A DNA stretch of 64,000 nt. It comes from Actinobacteria bacterium OV320. GTDB lineage: Bacteria > Actinomycetota > Actinomycetes > Streptomycetales > Streptomycetaceae. Shown here piece after piece: positions 8,753 through 17,569 of this stretch. Within the stretch, counting starts at the first letter, position 1, and each line of letters opens with the position of its first letter. Under the pieces are notes generated by a model. The model saw nothing but the letters and a program-made list of their open reading frames with translations, ran no database searches and was not told the DNA's origin. The DNA is taken from assembly GCA_001298545.1 (NCBI GenBank), contig LJCX01000033.1:171552-235551 (forward strand), read 5' to 3'. Position numbers and translations under genes: made by a program.

Positions 8753-9634
8753 TCAGGGCTGAATGGTCTCCAGGTCCTCGAGGAGGCTGGAGTGGGTCGG
8801 CTGCCACCCGAGGGCATTGCGGGTGTGGGCGCTGGACGCCGGCTGGTCCATGGCGAAGATCGGGCCGAACGGGCCGAAGTTCTCCTGCGGAACCTCCTCG
8901 ACCGGCAGGCCCAGTCGCCGGCCGATGACTGTGGCGATGTCCCGCACCGCGTCGCCCTCGTCGCCGACGGCGTGCCAGGCCGTCCCGGCCGGTGCGGACT
9001 CGAGGGCCAGCCGGAACAGGACGGCTGCGTCGAGCGCGTGCACGGCCGGCCAGCGCTGGGTGCCGTCGCCCGGGTGGCCGGCCACCCCGGTGCGGCGCGC
9101 TTGATCGGTCAACAGGCCGGCGAATCCGCCCTTGCCCTCGTTGTGGACCGTGCGCGGCATGCGGACAGCCATGCTGCGCACACCGCGCGAGGCGAGGTCC
9201 AGCAGTGCATTGACCGAACGGCCCCGGCCGCCCACCGGTCCGTCTGTCGGCAGCGGATCGGCCTCGGTGGAGGCGCGCCCCGGCACCCAGGGTGTGCCGG
9301 AGACCGTGACGATCGGGCGGTCGCTTCCGATGAGTTCCTGCCCCAGCGTGGCGAGGGCGGCGCTCTCCTCGGTGATGGCCTGAGCGAGAGCGTCCGGACT
9401 GCTGTAGTCGCGTCCGAACGCCAGACTGATCACGCCGTCGCACTGTGCTGCGCCGGACCGGAGGGCATCGAGGTCGGTCAGGTCTCCTCGCAGCACCTTG
9501 GCACCAGCGCGGTCGAGGGCCTGCGCGGAGCCGTCCGAGCGAGCCAGTGCGAGAACAGTGTGGCCGTTGCCGAGCAGTTCGGCGACGACGGCGGAGCCGA
9601 TGGTGCCGGTACCGCCGGTGACGAAGACATGCAT
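8753..9634 (-). CDS. NAD(P)-binding SDR/epimerase-like oxidoreductase
   Basis: A 293-residue atypical short-chain dehydrogenase. The Rossmann nucleotide loop FVTGGTGTIGSAV is at residues 4-16, and the rest resembles bacterial NAD-dependent epimerase/dehydratase proteins with a WHAVGDEGDAVRDIATVIG-type C-terminal region. The start is ATG 9634 with GGGAGAG upstream; the extra upstream residues of a longer frame fall on the operators. It is transcribed divergently from the TetR gene, whose product probably represses it through the two operators between them. Confidence 0.88.
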   Translation of the reverse strand: MHVFVTGGTGTIGSAVVAELLGNGHTVLALARSDGSAQALDRAGAKVLRGDLTDLDALRSGAAQCDGVISLAFGRDYSSPDALAQAITEESAALATLGQELIGSDRPIVTVSGTPWVPGRASTEADPLPTDGPVGGRGRSVNALLDLASRGVRSMAVRMPRTVHNEGKGGFAGLLTDQARRTGVAGHPGDGTQRWPAVHALDAAVLFRLALESAPAGTAWHAVGDEGDAVRDIATVIGRRLGLPVEEVPQENFGPFGPIFAMDQPASSAHTRNALGWQPTHSSLLEDLETIQP

Positions 9635-9649
9635 GAGCTCTCCCTGAAA

Positions 9650-9673
9650 GTGATGGGACCGTTGTCCCATCAC
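9650..9673. promoter_or_regulatory. TetR-type operator 1
   Basis: GTGATGGGAC-CGTT-GTCCCATCAC, perfect 10-base arms, in the divergent SDR/TetR intergenic region. Confidence 0.85.
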
Positions 9674-9684
9674 TGACCCTACAT

Positions 9685-9710
9685 GGTGATGGGACGGGAG
9701 TCCCATCACC
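9685..9710. promoter_or_regulatory. TetR-type operator 2
   Basis: GGTGATGGGAC-GGGA-GTCCCATCACC, perfect 11-base arms. It has the same half-site as operator 1, with centres about 36 bases apart, and lies immediately before the TetR start. Confidence 0.87.
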
Positions 9711-9722
9711 TATCCTGGGCTC

Positions 9723-10301
9723 ATGGCTAGATGGCAACCAGGGGCGGCCCAGCGACTTGTCGTTGCGGCCGTCGACCTGTTCACCGAGCAGGGGTACGAC
9801 GCCACCACGGTGACGCAGATCGCCGAGCGCGCCGGCGTCACCAAGAGCACCTTCTTCCGGCACTTCTCCGACAAGCGCGAGCTGCTGGTCGCCGGCCAGG
9901 AGACGCTCAGCAGGCTGCTCGCCGACGGCATCACCGAGGCCCCTGCGAGCGCCAGCCCGCTCCAGGCGGTGGCGGCCGGTCTCGAGCGCGCATCGAGCGC
10001 CATGGGTCCGGTGAACCGTGAACTCGGCCCCCGCCTCAAAGCAGCCGTGGCAGCCAGCACCGAACTACAAGAGCGCGACGCCCTCAAGAGCGTCGGTCTC
10101 GCGGCCGCCATGACAGCCGCGCTCATCGCCCGCGGCCTCCCCGACCCGACCGCGCACCTCGCGGCCGAGCTGGGAGTCCTCGCGTTCAAGCGGGGATACG
10201 CCCAGTGGTCCGAAAGCGATCGTGACGGCACAGAAGGGCTCGCGCCACATGCACTGGCAGCCCTGGAAGACTTGCGTGCGGCAACTGCATCGCTGGGCTG
10301 A
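9723..10301 (+). CDS. TetR-family repressor
   Basis: A 192-residue TetR/AcrR regulator. The N-terminal helix-turn-helix is clear (TVTQIAERAGVTKSTFFRHF, about 33-52) and a helical ligand domain follows. ATG 9723 lies directly after operator 2, so bound repressor would block its own promoter as well as the divergent SDR gene. This arrangement is typical of detoxification pairs induced by the substrate of the neighbouring oxidoreductase. Confidence 0.93.
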   Translation: MARWQPGAAQRLVVAAVDLFTEQGYDATTVTQIAERAGVTKSTFFRHFSDKRELLVAGQETLSRLLADGITEAPASASPLQAVAAGLERASSAMGPVNRELGPRLKAAVAASTELQERDALKSVGLAAAMTAALIARGLPDPTAHLAAELGVLAFKRGYAQWSESDRDGTEGLAPHALAALEDLRAATASLG

Positions 10302-10369
10302 TCGATGCCGCTCGGTTGTCGCCGGCCGGGCCCCGTCGGCGCCATGGGCACTGCGCCCGTCGACCGCCT

Positions 10370-10446
10370 CCGAGACGCCCCCCTCGTCCTGACAGACCTC
10401 GAAGCCGATCGCTGACAGATGACCTACTTCGCAGACAGTCACCCCG
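10370..10446 (+). pseudogene. Second copy of the same transposase 3' end
   Basis: The DNA from about 10375 (CTCGTCCTGACAGACCTCG...GCAGACAGTCACCC) is closely similar to 8598-8660 at the 3' end of the transposase remnant, in the same orientation. Only the last 25 or so codons and the flank remain. The rest of the 10302-10682 gap shows no gene. Confidence 0.6.
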
Positions 10447-10682
10447 GACCAGCGTGAGTGCCCCGAGAGCCGCGGTCACGCCAGCCCTTTGACCTGTGAT
10501 TTCAAGTCGGCGGAGGCTCACTCACCCTCGGTGGTGGCGCCTGGCGTGCGGGTCTGCTGTAGCGGTGCTGAGATGCGATTCAGATTTTCGGCGGTCTGAG
10601 GATGTCGAGAACGTGTCACCGGCTCCGTCCCAGGGGCATCAGCGGCCACCACCGGCCGCACGAGGAAGAAGGAGAATCCAGC

Positions 10683-11123
10683 ATGGCGATTCAGCGGATG
10701 GACAACGTCGGCATCGTCGTCGAGGACATGGATGCCGCCATCGCGTTCTTCGTGGAACTCGGTATGGAGCTGGAGGGCCGGACGGAGGTCGAGGGTCTCG
10801 TCGCCGACCGGTGCACCGGACTCGACGGGGTGCACTGTGACATCGCGATGGTCCGGACCCCGGACGGTCACAGCCGGCTGGAACTGGCGAGGTACCGCAG
10901 CCCCGCGGCGATCAGCGACGGTCCGCGCAACCGACCGCACAACGTTCTGGGCACGCACCGCGTCATGTTCGCCGTCGACGACATCGAGGACACCGTTGCC
11001 CGCCTGCGCCCTCACGGCGCCGAACTCGTCGGCGAGATCGCCCGGTTCGAGGACAGCTATCTGCTCTGCTACGTCCGTGGCCCGGAGGGGATCATCGTCG
11101 GACTGGCCGAGCAACTGCGCTGA
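10683..11123 (+). CDS. VOC-superfamily protein (glyoxalase/dioxygenase fold)
   Basis: A 146-residue protein with two beta-alpha-beta-beta-beta modules, starting MDNVGIVVEDMDAAIAFF. The second module is THRVMFAVDDIEDTVARL, ending in a Glu-containing strand (YVRGPEGIIVGLAE). The usual first metal His of VOC enzymes is Asn here (DNVGIV), while His and Glu are present later. ATG 10683 follows AAGGAG. The substrate is unknown; it could be a bleomycin-resistance-like binding protein or a metalloenzyme. Confidence 0.87.
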   Translation: MAIQRMDNVGIVVEDMDAAIAFFVELGMELEGRTEVEGLVADRCTGLDGVHCDIAMVRTPDGHSRLELARYRSPAAISDGPRNRPHNVLGTHRVMFAVDDIEDTVARLRPHGAELVGEIARFEDSYLLCYVRGPEGIIVGLAEQLR

Positions 11124-11138
11124 GAGGGAGGAACCGAT

Positions 11139-11282
11139 ATGGGTGGCACCCAGTCCCCCGACGACCCGATGCAGACGCAGCAAGCCTGGAACGCCACCTG
11201 CCGTGCTCTCGCCGCTCTCGCCGCTCTCGCCGCTCTCGCCTTCCAGGACACCGGTCCGGATCGGTACGCCGAGAGTCCGTGA
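11139..11282 (+). CDS. Small ORF of 47 residues with Ala-Leu repeat
   Basis: ATG 11139 follows an excellent GAGAGGGAGGAA ribosome site 16 bases after the VOC stop, so the frame is probably translated. The peptide begins MGGTQSPDDPMQTQQAWNA and contains four ALA units encoded by a tandem 9-base DNA repeat. It may be the start of a longer gene lost by a frameshift. No family recognised. Confidence 0.4.
   Translation: MGGTQSPDDPMQTQQAWNATCRALAALAALAALAFQDTGPDRYAESP
11205..11240. repeat. Tandem 9-mer GCTCTCGCC, four copies
   Basis: Four perfect copies. The unit is three codons long, so copy-number change would lengthen or shorten an Ala-Leu-Ala run without a frameshift. Confidence 0.95.
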
Positions 11283-11423
11283 GAGCGCCGGTGTCACCCA
11301 CATCCGATACGCCGTCGCCCCCTGGATGATCGATCCCCTGGGTCGGTCGTCGTGGCGATTCCGGACCGGAGGGGTGGCGCGGCCCCATAGGCTGAGCCCC
11401 CGTCCGCACTGTCTGGGGGAGTC

Positions 11424-11822
11424 ATGACGAGCAGGTTCACCGAGTTGGTTGTCGACTGCCACGATCCGGAGCGCCTCGCGGCCTTCTGGTGCGAGGTCCT
11501 GGACTTCAAGGTGATCGACCGGAGCGAGGGCAAGGTCGAGATCGGCTCCTGGGTGCCGACCGTCGAGGAGGTCCGGGCCCGCCAGATGCCGCCCACCCTG
11601 GTGTTCATTCAGGTGCCCGAGGGCAAGGCCGTGAAGAACCGGCTCCACCTCGACGTCAGCCCGATCGACGGCGGCACCGACGACGAGGTGGCCAGGCTGC
11701 TCCGCCTCGGCGCCGCCAAGGTGGATGTGGGCCAGGGACCAGACCGGGACTGGGTGGTCATGGCAGACCCCGAGGGCAACGAGTTCGACGTCCTGCGCAC
11801 CCTGGCACCATCCCCTACGTGA
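11424..11822 (+). CDS. VOC-family protein, glyoxalase-like
   Basis: A 132-residue protein of the small actinobacterial glyoxalase-like family. It starts FTELVVDCHDPERLAAFWCE, has a central KNRLHLDVSPID strand and ends WVVMADPEGNEFDVL, giving conserved His and Glu ligands in the second half. ATG 11424 is preceded by GGGGGAG. It stands alone; function unassigned. Confidence 0.88.
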   Translation: MTSRFTELVVDCHDPERLAAFWCEVLDFKVIDRSEGKVEIGSWVPTVEEVRARQMPPTLVFIQVPEGKAVKNRLHLDVSPIDGGTDDEVARLLRLGAAKVDVGQGPDRDWVVMADPEGNEFDVLRTLAPSPT

Positions 11823-12240
11823 TCGATCCCAAGAGCCGGCGAACGGGTTGTCCGCTCCGGCCGTTGCGCCAGACTCCGGTGGTCGGCGTGAGATGCGCCG
11901 CAGGACGCGGGCGACGACGCCGGCGGGTGTACGGCCGTGGTGCCGTTCCAGGTCGAGTCGGCCCTTGAAGGTCTCGTTGACCGACTCGGCAACCTGCCGC
12001 GGCGGCGTGAACAGCTCGGCTCCGGGCCGCTCCGGTTCGCCCCTGCGGATCGGCCGCGGCAGCCGGATGCCGTGCCCGGCCGGCTGGTGCTCGAAGTTGC
12101 GGCCGAAGTAGTTGTTGTCGACGATCAAAGTCTGTCCCGGCCGAGTGGCAACGAGTTTCGGCTCGGCATCGAGCAGGTCCAGCAGCGTCTCGCGCTCGTC
12201 GGCCTTCGCTCTGGTCAGGGCGACGGCGACGGGCAGTCCA
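11815..12240 (-). pseudogene. IS982-family transposase remnant, frameshifted
   Basis: The minus-strand translation runs GLPVAVALTRAKADERETLL, then VDNNYFGRNFEHQ, then RQVAESVNETFKGRLDLERH, which is characteristic of the C-terminal half of IS982 transposases. Near 11890 the frame shifts and the typical ending (TTGVWRNGRSGQPVRRLLG) appears in another frame. In-frame stops and missing sequence upstream of 12240 show a 5' truncation. The stretch from 12241 to the rhamnosidase gene holds no other gene. Confidence 0.82.
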
Positions 12241-12475
12241 GGTCAGGGGCACTTCAACGGAACGGGCCGGTTTGCTCCGCGGCGCTCGCGCTCGCGCCCG
12301 TGCCCGGTCGTGCCCCCCGTGCCCGCGCCCGCTCACGGCGCGGACGCATGTGTGCCCCACCCTCCTGAACTGCGGGGCCTCTCTCCGTGCTCGGGACGTT
12401 CGTGGGAACGCCGACCGCACGACCATTGACACGGCGCCGCAGACAGGACGAAGATCTCGCCTGCAAACACGCGAA

Positions 12476-12487
12476 TGAAACGTTTCA
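12476..12487. promoter_or_regulatory. LacI-family operator
   Basis: TGAAACGTTTCA is a perfect 12-base palindrome with a central CG, the classical LacI/GalR-type half-site arrangement, about 90 bases before the rhamnosidase start. No LacI regulator is in the window, so it would be encoded elsewhere. Confidence 0.65.
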
Positions 12488-12577
12488 AGCCCCTGGAATC
12501 GATCATTCCGTTCCGTTCGACTCCGGCCTGCCGGCGCGTTTGCTGCCCTCTCCGCACATCGACAGTTGGAGCCCGCG

Positions 12578-15500
12578 ATGCACGACGTAACGCGCCGGTC
12601 CGCTCTGCGCTCGGCCATAGCTGTGGCCCTGGCGCCCACCCTGGGTTCCCTGATCCTGCCCGGGTTGTCGCCGACGGCGTCCGCAGCGGTGTCGTGGACC
12701 GCCAAGTGGGTCTGGGCGCCGTCCAGTTCGGCGAACCAGTGGGTGGCCTTCCGCAGAAGGTTCACCTTGGGTTCCGCACCCTCGACGGCCGTCACCCGGA
12801 TCGCGGCCGACTCCAAGTACTGGTTGTGGGTCAACGGCACGCTCGTGGTCTTCGAAGGAGGCCTCAAGCGCGGTCCGAACCGTACGGACACGTACTACGA
12901 CGAGATCGACCTCGCCCCGTACCTGACCAGCGGCACCAACACGGTGGCACTGCTGGTGCGGTACTTCGGCAAGCAGGGCTTCTCGCACAGCAGCAGCGGC
13001 AAGGGTGGTCTGCTGTTCCAGTCCGACATCACGACCGGATCCACGGTCACCCGACTGGTCAGCGACACCGACTGGAAGCACACGGTGCACCCCGGCTACT
13101 CGAACAACACCAGTGGCACCCAGGTCAACTTCCGGCTTCCGGAATCGAACGTCTATTACGATGCCCGCAACGCCGCCGCCATGGCCGACTGGCAGTCACC
13201 CGGCTTCGACGACAGCGCCTGGAGCGCCCCCACCGACTTCGGCGCGGCCGGAGCCGCCCCCTGGAACGGCCTCGTCGAGCGGCCGATTCCGCAGTTCCGC
13301 TACTCCGGCCTGAAGACCTACACCAACGACGCCTCGCTCCCGAGCACCGGACGGGGCTCCACGGCGATCTCGGCCACCCTGCCGTCCAACATCCACGTCA
13401 CGCCGTACCTGAAGGTCGACGCTCCGGCCGGCGCGGTGATCGGTATCCAGACCGACCACTACGACGACGGCCGCGGTCTGGTCGGTATCGACCAGGCCAC
13501 CATCTTCAACGTCCGCGCCACCTACGTCTGCGCCGGTGGGGTCCAGGAGTTCGAGGCCCTGGGCTGGATGAGCGGCACCGCCGTGCGCTACACCATCCCG
13601 GCGGGCGTGACGATCGTGGACCTCAAGTACCGGGAGAGCGGCTACGACACCGACTTCGCCGGGTCGTTCACCAGCAGCGACCCCTTCCTCGACACCGTGT
13701 GGACCAAGGCCGCCCGCACCATGTACGTCAACATGCGGGACAACTACATGGACTGCCCCACCCGCGAACGCGCCCAGTGGTGGGGCGACGTGGTCAACCA
13801 GCTGAAGGAAGGCTTCTACACCTTCGACACCAACTCCCACGCCCTCGGCAAGAAGGCCGTTTCCCAGCTGGCGGCCTGGCAGAAGGACAGCGGGGCGCTC
13901 TATTCCCCGATGCCCTCGACCATCTGGACCGCGGAGCTGCCCCATCAGATGCTCGCCTCGGTGTGGTCGTTCTGGACGTTCCACCTCTACACCGGCGACA
14001 CGAGCACGGTCACCGGCGCCTACCCGGCGGTGAAGAAGTATCTGGACCTGTGGAGCCTGGGCGGCGACGGTCTGGTGGTCCACCGCGCCGGTGACTGGGA
14101 CTGGCAGGACTGGGGCAGCAACATCGACACCCGCGTCCTGGACAACTGCTGGTACTACTTGGCCCTGGACACCGCGGCCAAGCTCGCCGACCTCAGCGGC
14201 AACACCGGCGACGTCGCCGGATGGCAGGCCCGGCGCACCAGCGTCAAGGCCAACTTCGACGCCCTGCTGTGGAACTCCACGAAGAACGAGTACCGCTCTC
14301 CCGGCTACACCGGCGACACCGACGACCGGGCCAACGCCCTCGCCGTCGTCGCGGGCCTGGCCTCCGCCGACCACTACCCGGCGATCACCGACGTGCTGCG
14401 CGCCCACCTCAACGCCAGCCCCTACATGGAGTTCTACGTCCTGGAGGCGCTGTACCTCATGGGTGCGGCCACGGTCGCCGAGGAGCGGATGCGCAACCGC
14501 TTCGCCGCCCAGGTCGCCGACCCCGCCTGCCACACCCTGTGGGAGGTGTGGGTCAAGTCGGAAGGTACCGACAACCATGCCTGGAACGGCGGACCGCTGT
14601 ACGCCCTGTCCGCCTATGCCGCCGGCGTCCGCCCCACCAAGGCGGGATGGGAGACCTACGAGGTCGTACCCCAGACCGGCACCCTCACGAAGATCAACGC
14701 CGTGACGCCGACCGTCGAGGGTGACATCCGCGTCGGCATCACACGCGAAGGAACCCGGGTGACCTTGACGCTCACCTCGCCGGACGGGACGACCGCCCGG
14801 GTGGGCGTGCCCACCTACGGCGGCCCCCAGCCCGTCGTCAAGGCGAACGGCACGACCGTCTTCACCGGAGGCTCCTCGACGGGCAGCGTCAGCGGTCTCA
14901 GCCATGACGGCAAGGACTCCTCGTACGTCTACTTCAAGGTCCAGCCAGGCACCTGGACGTTTACGGCGACGGGTACCGGCCGCCTCGACGACCTGGCCCT
15001 GAGCCGACCGGTCACCAGCAACAACAGCCTGGAGAACAGCAGTTGGGGCCGGAGCCGGCTCACCGACGGCAAGCTCACCGGCGTGTCCGGCGCCCGGGGG
15101 TACACCAGCAACGAGTTCACCTCCGCCGACGTCGGCGCGACCCCCGTGTGGGTGGAGATCGACCTCGGCGCCGACACCGACCTCGATGCCGTACGGCTCT
15201 TTCCCCGCACCGACACACCGGCGGCCGGAGGCGGGACCGCGGGGTTCCCCGTCGACTTCACCATCCAGACGCGCCCCGACGGATCCAGCACCTACACGAC
15301 GGCCCGCACCGTCACGGGGCAGGCGAACCCCGGCGGACTGGTCCAGACGTACGGCTTCAAGACCACCACCGCCCGCCACGTCCGCCTCCAGGCCACCAAG
15401 CTCGGTGCCCCGGCGACCGACGAGTCCACCAAGTTCCGCCTGCAACTCGCCGAACTCACCGTCCCGACCGCCGCGACCACTGTCACGGCCAACTGCACGC

Positions 15501-15940
15501 TCGAAAACACTGACTGGGGCAAGACCCGGATCATCGAGGGCACCACCACCAGCGTCACCGGCGCCAAGGGCTTCACCAGCATCGACTTCCCCTCCGCCGA
15601 CGTCAGCGCCACACCCGTGTGGATCGAGGTCGACCTCGGCGCCGACCGGTCCATCGGCTCCGTCACCCTCCACCCGCGCACCGACATCGGCGGAGCCGGC
15701 GGCGGCTCGGCGAACTTCCCCGTCGACTTCACGATCCAGACACGCCCCGACGGATCCAGCACCTACACCACCGCCCGCACCGTCACCGGACAGTCCAACC
15801 CGAGCGGGGCCGCCCAGACCTACAACCTCACCTCCACCACCGGCCGCTATCTGCGTGTGACGGCAACCGGACTCGGCACTCCGGCTTCCGACGAGCCCAC
15901 CAGGTTCCGCCTGCAGCTGGCCGAGATCGGCATCAAGTAG
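12578..15940 (+). CDS. Secreted alpha-L-rhamnosidase, GH78, with two C-terminal F5/8-type modules
   Basis: An exported 1120-residue enzyme expected to release terminal L-rhamnose from plant or microbial glycans. A twin-arginine signal (TRRSALRS, cleavage after SPTASA) is at 1-38. N-terminal beta-sandwich domains follow, then the (alpha/alpha)6 catalytic domain (about 370-710) with the GH78 hallmark DCPTRERAQWWGD near 390-402. A beta domain comes next, then two tandem discoidin-like carbohydrate-binding modules (about 803-965 and 968-1120). ATG 12578 has GGAG six bases upstream. The LacI-type operator suggests sugar induction. It converges on the ABC operon with a gap of only 12 bases. Confidence 0.92.
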   Translation: MHDVTRRSALRSAIAVALAPTLGSLILPGLSPTASAAVSWTAKWVWAPSSSANQWVAFRRRFTLGSAPSTAVTRIAADSKYWLWVNGTLVVFEGGLKRGPNRTDTYYDEIDLAPYLTSGTNTVALLVRYFGKQGFSHSSSGKGGLLFQSDITTGSTVTRLVSDTDWKHTVHPGYSNNTSGTQVNFRLPESNVYYDARNAAAMADWQSPGFDDSAWSAPTDFGAAGAAPWNGLVERPIPQFRYSGLKTYTNDASLPSTGRGSTAISATLPSNIHVTPYLKVDAPAGAVIGIQTDHYDDGRGLVGIDQATIFNVRATYVCAGGVQEFEALGWMSGTAVRYTIPAGVTIVDLKYRESGYDTDFAGSFTSSDPFLDTVWTKAARTMYVNMRDNYMDCPTRERAQWWGDVVNQLKEGFYTFDTNSHALGKKAVSQLAAWQKDSGALYSPMPSTIWTAELPHQMLASVWSFWTFHLYTGDTSTVTGAYPAVKKYLDLWSLGGDGLVVHRAGDWDWQDWGSNIDTRVLDNCWYYLALDTAAKLADLSGNTGDVAGWQARRTSVKANFDALLWNSTKNEYRSPGYTGDTDDRANALAVVAGLASADHYPAITDVLRAHLNASPYMEFYVLEALYLMGAATVAEERMRNRFAAQVADPACHTLWEVWVKSEGTDNHAWNGGPLYALSAYAAGVRPTKAGWETYEVVPQTGTLTKINAVTPTVEGDIRVGITREGTRVTLTLTSPDGTTARVGVPTYGGPQPVVKANGTTVFTGGSSTGSVSGLSHDGKDSSYVYFKVQPGTWTFTATGTGRLDDLALSRPVTSNNSLENSSWGRSRLTDGKLTGVSGARGYTSNEFTSADVGATPVWVEIDLGADTDLDAVRLFPRTDTPAAGGGTAGFPVDFTIQTRPDGSSTYTTARTVTGQANPGGLVQTYGFKTTTARHVRLQATKLGAPATDESTKFRLQLAELTVPTAATTVTANCTLENTDWGKTRIIEGTTTSVTGAKGFTSIDFPSADVSATPVWIEVDLGADRSIGSVTLHPRTDIGGAGGGSANFPVDFTIQTRPDGSSTYTTARTVTGQSNPSGAAQTYNLTSTTGRYLRVTATGLGTPASDEPTRFRLQLAEIGIK

Positions 15941-15952
15941 GGCGTGCGACGG

Positions 15953-17569
15953 TCAGTCGGGCGTTCCCGCCCCCAGCCGTGTCGTTGTTTCCATGAGCGA
16001 CAAGGTGAACGGGTGGCTCGGCGCGGTGAGGACTCGCTGTGCCGGGCCTTGTTCGACGATTTCTCCGGCGTCCAGTACGGCGATGCGGTGGGCCAGGGCC
16101 GCGGTGTTCAGGTCGTGGGTGACCAGGACCAGGGACAGGTCGTCGCGGTCGCGGAGAAGGGTGGTGAGGATGCCGAGGATGTCCCGGCGGGTGACCGGGT
16201 CGAGACCGGAGGTGATCTCGTCGCAGAGGAGGACGCGGGGCCGGGCCAGCAGGGCGCGGGCGAGGGCCGCGCGCTGGAGTTCGCCGCCGGAGAGCTGTCC
16301 GGGGCGTCGGCGGACCAGGTCCTCCGGCAGGCCGAGGCCGCTCAGAGTGGCCAGGGCCTCCCGTGTCGCGGGGGTGGGCGCGGTGCCGCGTAGCCGTATC
16401 GCGGTGCGGGCGACCTGGTGCAGTACGGGGCGGTGTTCGTCGAAGGCGGCGCGCGCGTCCTGGAAGACGTACTGCACGGCCGCCAGTTGGGCGCGGCTGC
16501 GGTCACGCAGGCTGCGGGGCAGCGGTGTGCCGTCGAGGAGGATCTGTCCGTCGTGTGCGCGGTGGAGTCCGGCCAGACAGCGGGCGAGGGTGGTCTTGCC
16601 GCTTCCGGAGCGGCCGACGACGGCCAGGCTTTCGCCCGCGCACAGGTCGAGTTCGGCCAGGCGCAGTACCTCGGTCGTGCCGCGTGCGCTGTCGCGGTGA
16701 CGGGCGGTCAGGTCGCGGATGCGCAGGACGGGGCGGCCGGTGCCGGTGCCCGTCGAGCCTTCCGATTGCGTGAACCGCGGTTGTCTGGACAGTAGTTGGC
16801 GGGTCCGTTCGTGCCGGGGTGCGAGCAGCAGACGCTGGGCCGGGCCCGACTCCACGACCTGGCCCGCCCGCATGACGATCACTTCGTCGGCGAGCGACCG
16901 TACGACGTCCAGGTCGTGGCTGAGCAGAACGACGGCGATGCCACGTGCCGCGACGGCCGCCAACTGATCGACGACCCGGGCCTTGGTCAGGGCGTCCTGA
17001 CCGGTGGTGGGCTCGTCGGCGACGACGACCCGGGCACCCAGCAGCAGGGCCTGGGCGAGGACCACGCGTTGTTGCTGGCCCCCGGAGAGCTGGTGCGGGT
17101 AGCGGCGCAACATGGTTTCGGCGTTGGGGAACTGGGCTTGGGCGAGGGCGTGCAGGACGCGTTCGCGGGCCGCCGACCGGCGCTTGGCACGGGGCAGGTG
17201 GCGCACCTGGGCGCGGGCGATGTCCGTCAGGAGGGCGGTGATGCGGCGCGCAGGGTTGAGGGCGGCGGCCGGGTGCTGGGGGATGTAGCCGACCAGTCCG
17301 TCGGCCGCCAGGCGTACGTCGCCGTTGACGCGGGCGCCGGGTGGGTACTCGCCGAGGAGGGCGAGGCCGGTGGTGGTCTTGCCGCTGCCGGATGTGCCGA
17401 TCAAGGCGGTGACCTTGCCGGGGAACGCCTTGAGGTTCACTCCGTGGACGATCGCCCTGCCGCCGACCTCGACGTGCAGGTTCCGGATCTCGGCCACGGG
17501 CTCCTCGGTGGTGTGACCGGGGCCGGCGGGACTGCCGACCCGCTCTGTCGTGTCGTCAGTGGGGTTCAC
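15953..17569 (-). CDS. ABC importer dual ATPase (Dpp/Nik D+F fusion)
   Basis: A 538-residue protein with two nucleotide-binding domains, the fused form of the DppD/DppF or NikD/NikE pair. The first has Walker A GTSGSGKTT (58-66) and signature LSGGQQQR (161-168). The second has Walker A GRSGSGKTT and signature LSGGELQR. Both Walker B acidic regions are intact (VVVADEPTTGQD, VLLCDEITSGLD). The GTG start overlaps the permease stop by four bases. It is the last gene of the Zur-box operon and powers import through the two permeases. Confidence 0.93.
   Translation of the reverse strand: MNPTDDTTERVGSPAGPGHTTEEPVAEIRNLHVEVGGRAIVHGVNLKAFPGKVTALIGTSGSGKTTTGLALLGEYPPGARVNGDVRLAADGLVGYIPQHPAAALNPARRITALLTDIARAQVRHLPRAKRRSAARERVLHALAQAQFPNAETMLRRYPHQLSGGQQQRVVLAQALLLGARVVVADEPTTGQDALTKARVVDQLAAVAARGIAVVLLSHDLDVVRSLADEVIVMRAGQVVESGPAQRLLLAPRHERTRQLLSRQPRFTQSEGSTGTGTGRPVLRIRDLTARHRDSARGTTEVLRLAELDLCAGESLAVVGRSGSGKTTLARCLAGLHRAHDGQILLDGTPLPRSLRDRSRAQLAAVQYVFQDARAAFDEHRPVLHQVARTAIRLRGTAPTPATREALATLSGLGLPEDLVRRRPGQLSGGELQRAALARALLARPRVLLCDEITSGLDPVTRRDILGILTTLLRDRDDLSLVLVTHDLNTAALAHRIAVLDAGEIVEQGPAQRVLTAPSHPFTLSLMETTTRLGAGTPD

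Noticed and set aside
11205..11240. CRISPR-like or regulatory array from short tandem repeats (also 1434-1468, 34974-35015, 47361-47416)
   Set aside because: Units are adjacent with no spacers and too short; they are simple tandem repeats.
13196..15673. 825-codon open frame antisense to the rhamnosidase gene
   Set aside because: In GC-rich DNA with G/C third positions the opposite strand often stays open. The translation is low-complexity Val/Gly/Arg-rich and matches no family, while the plus strand encodes a complete GH78 enzyme.
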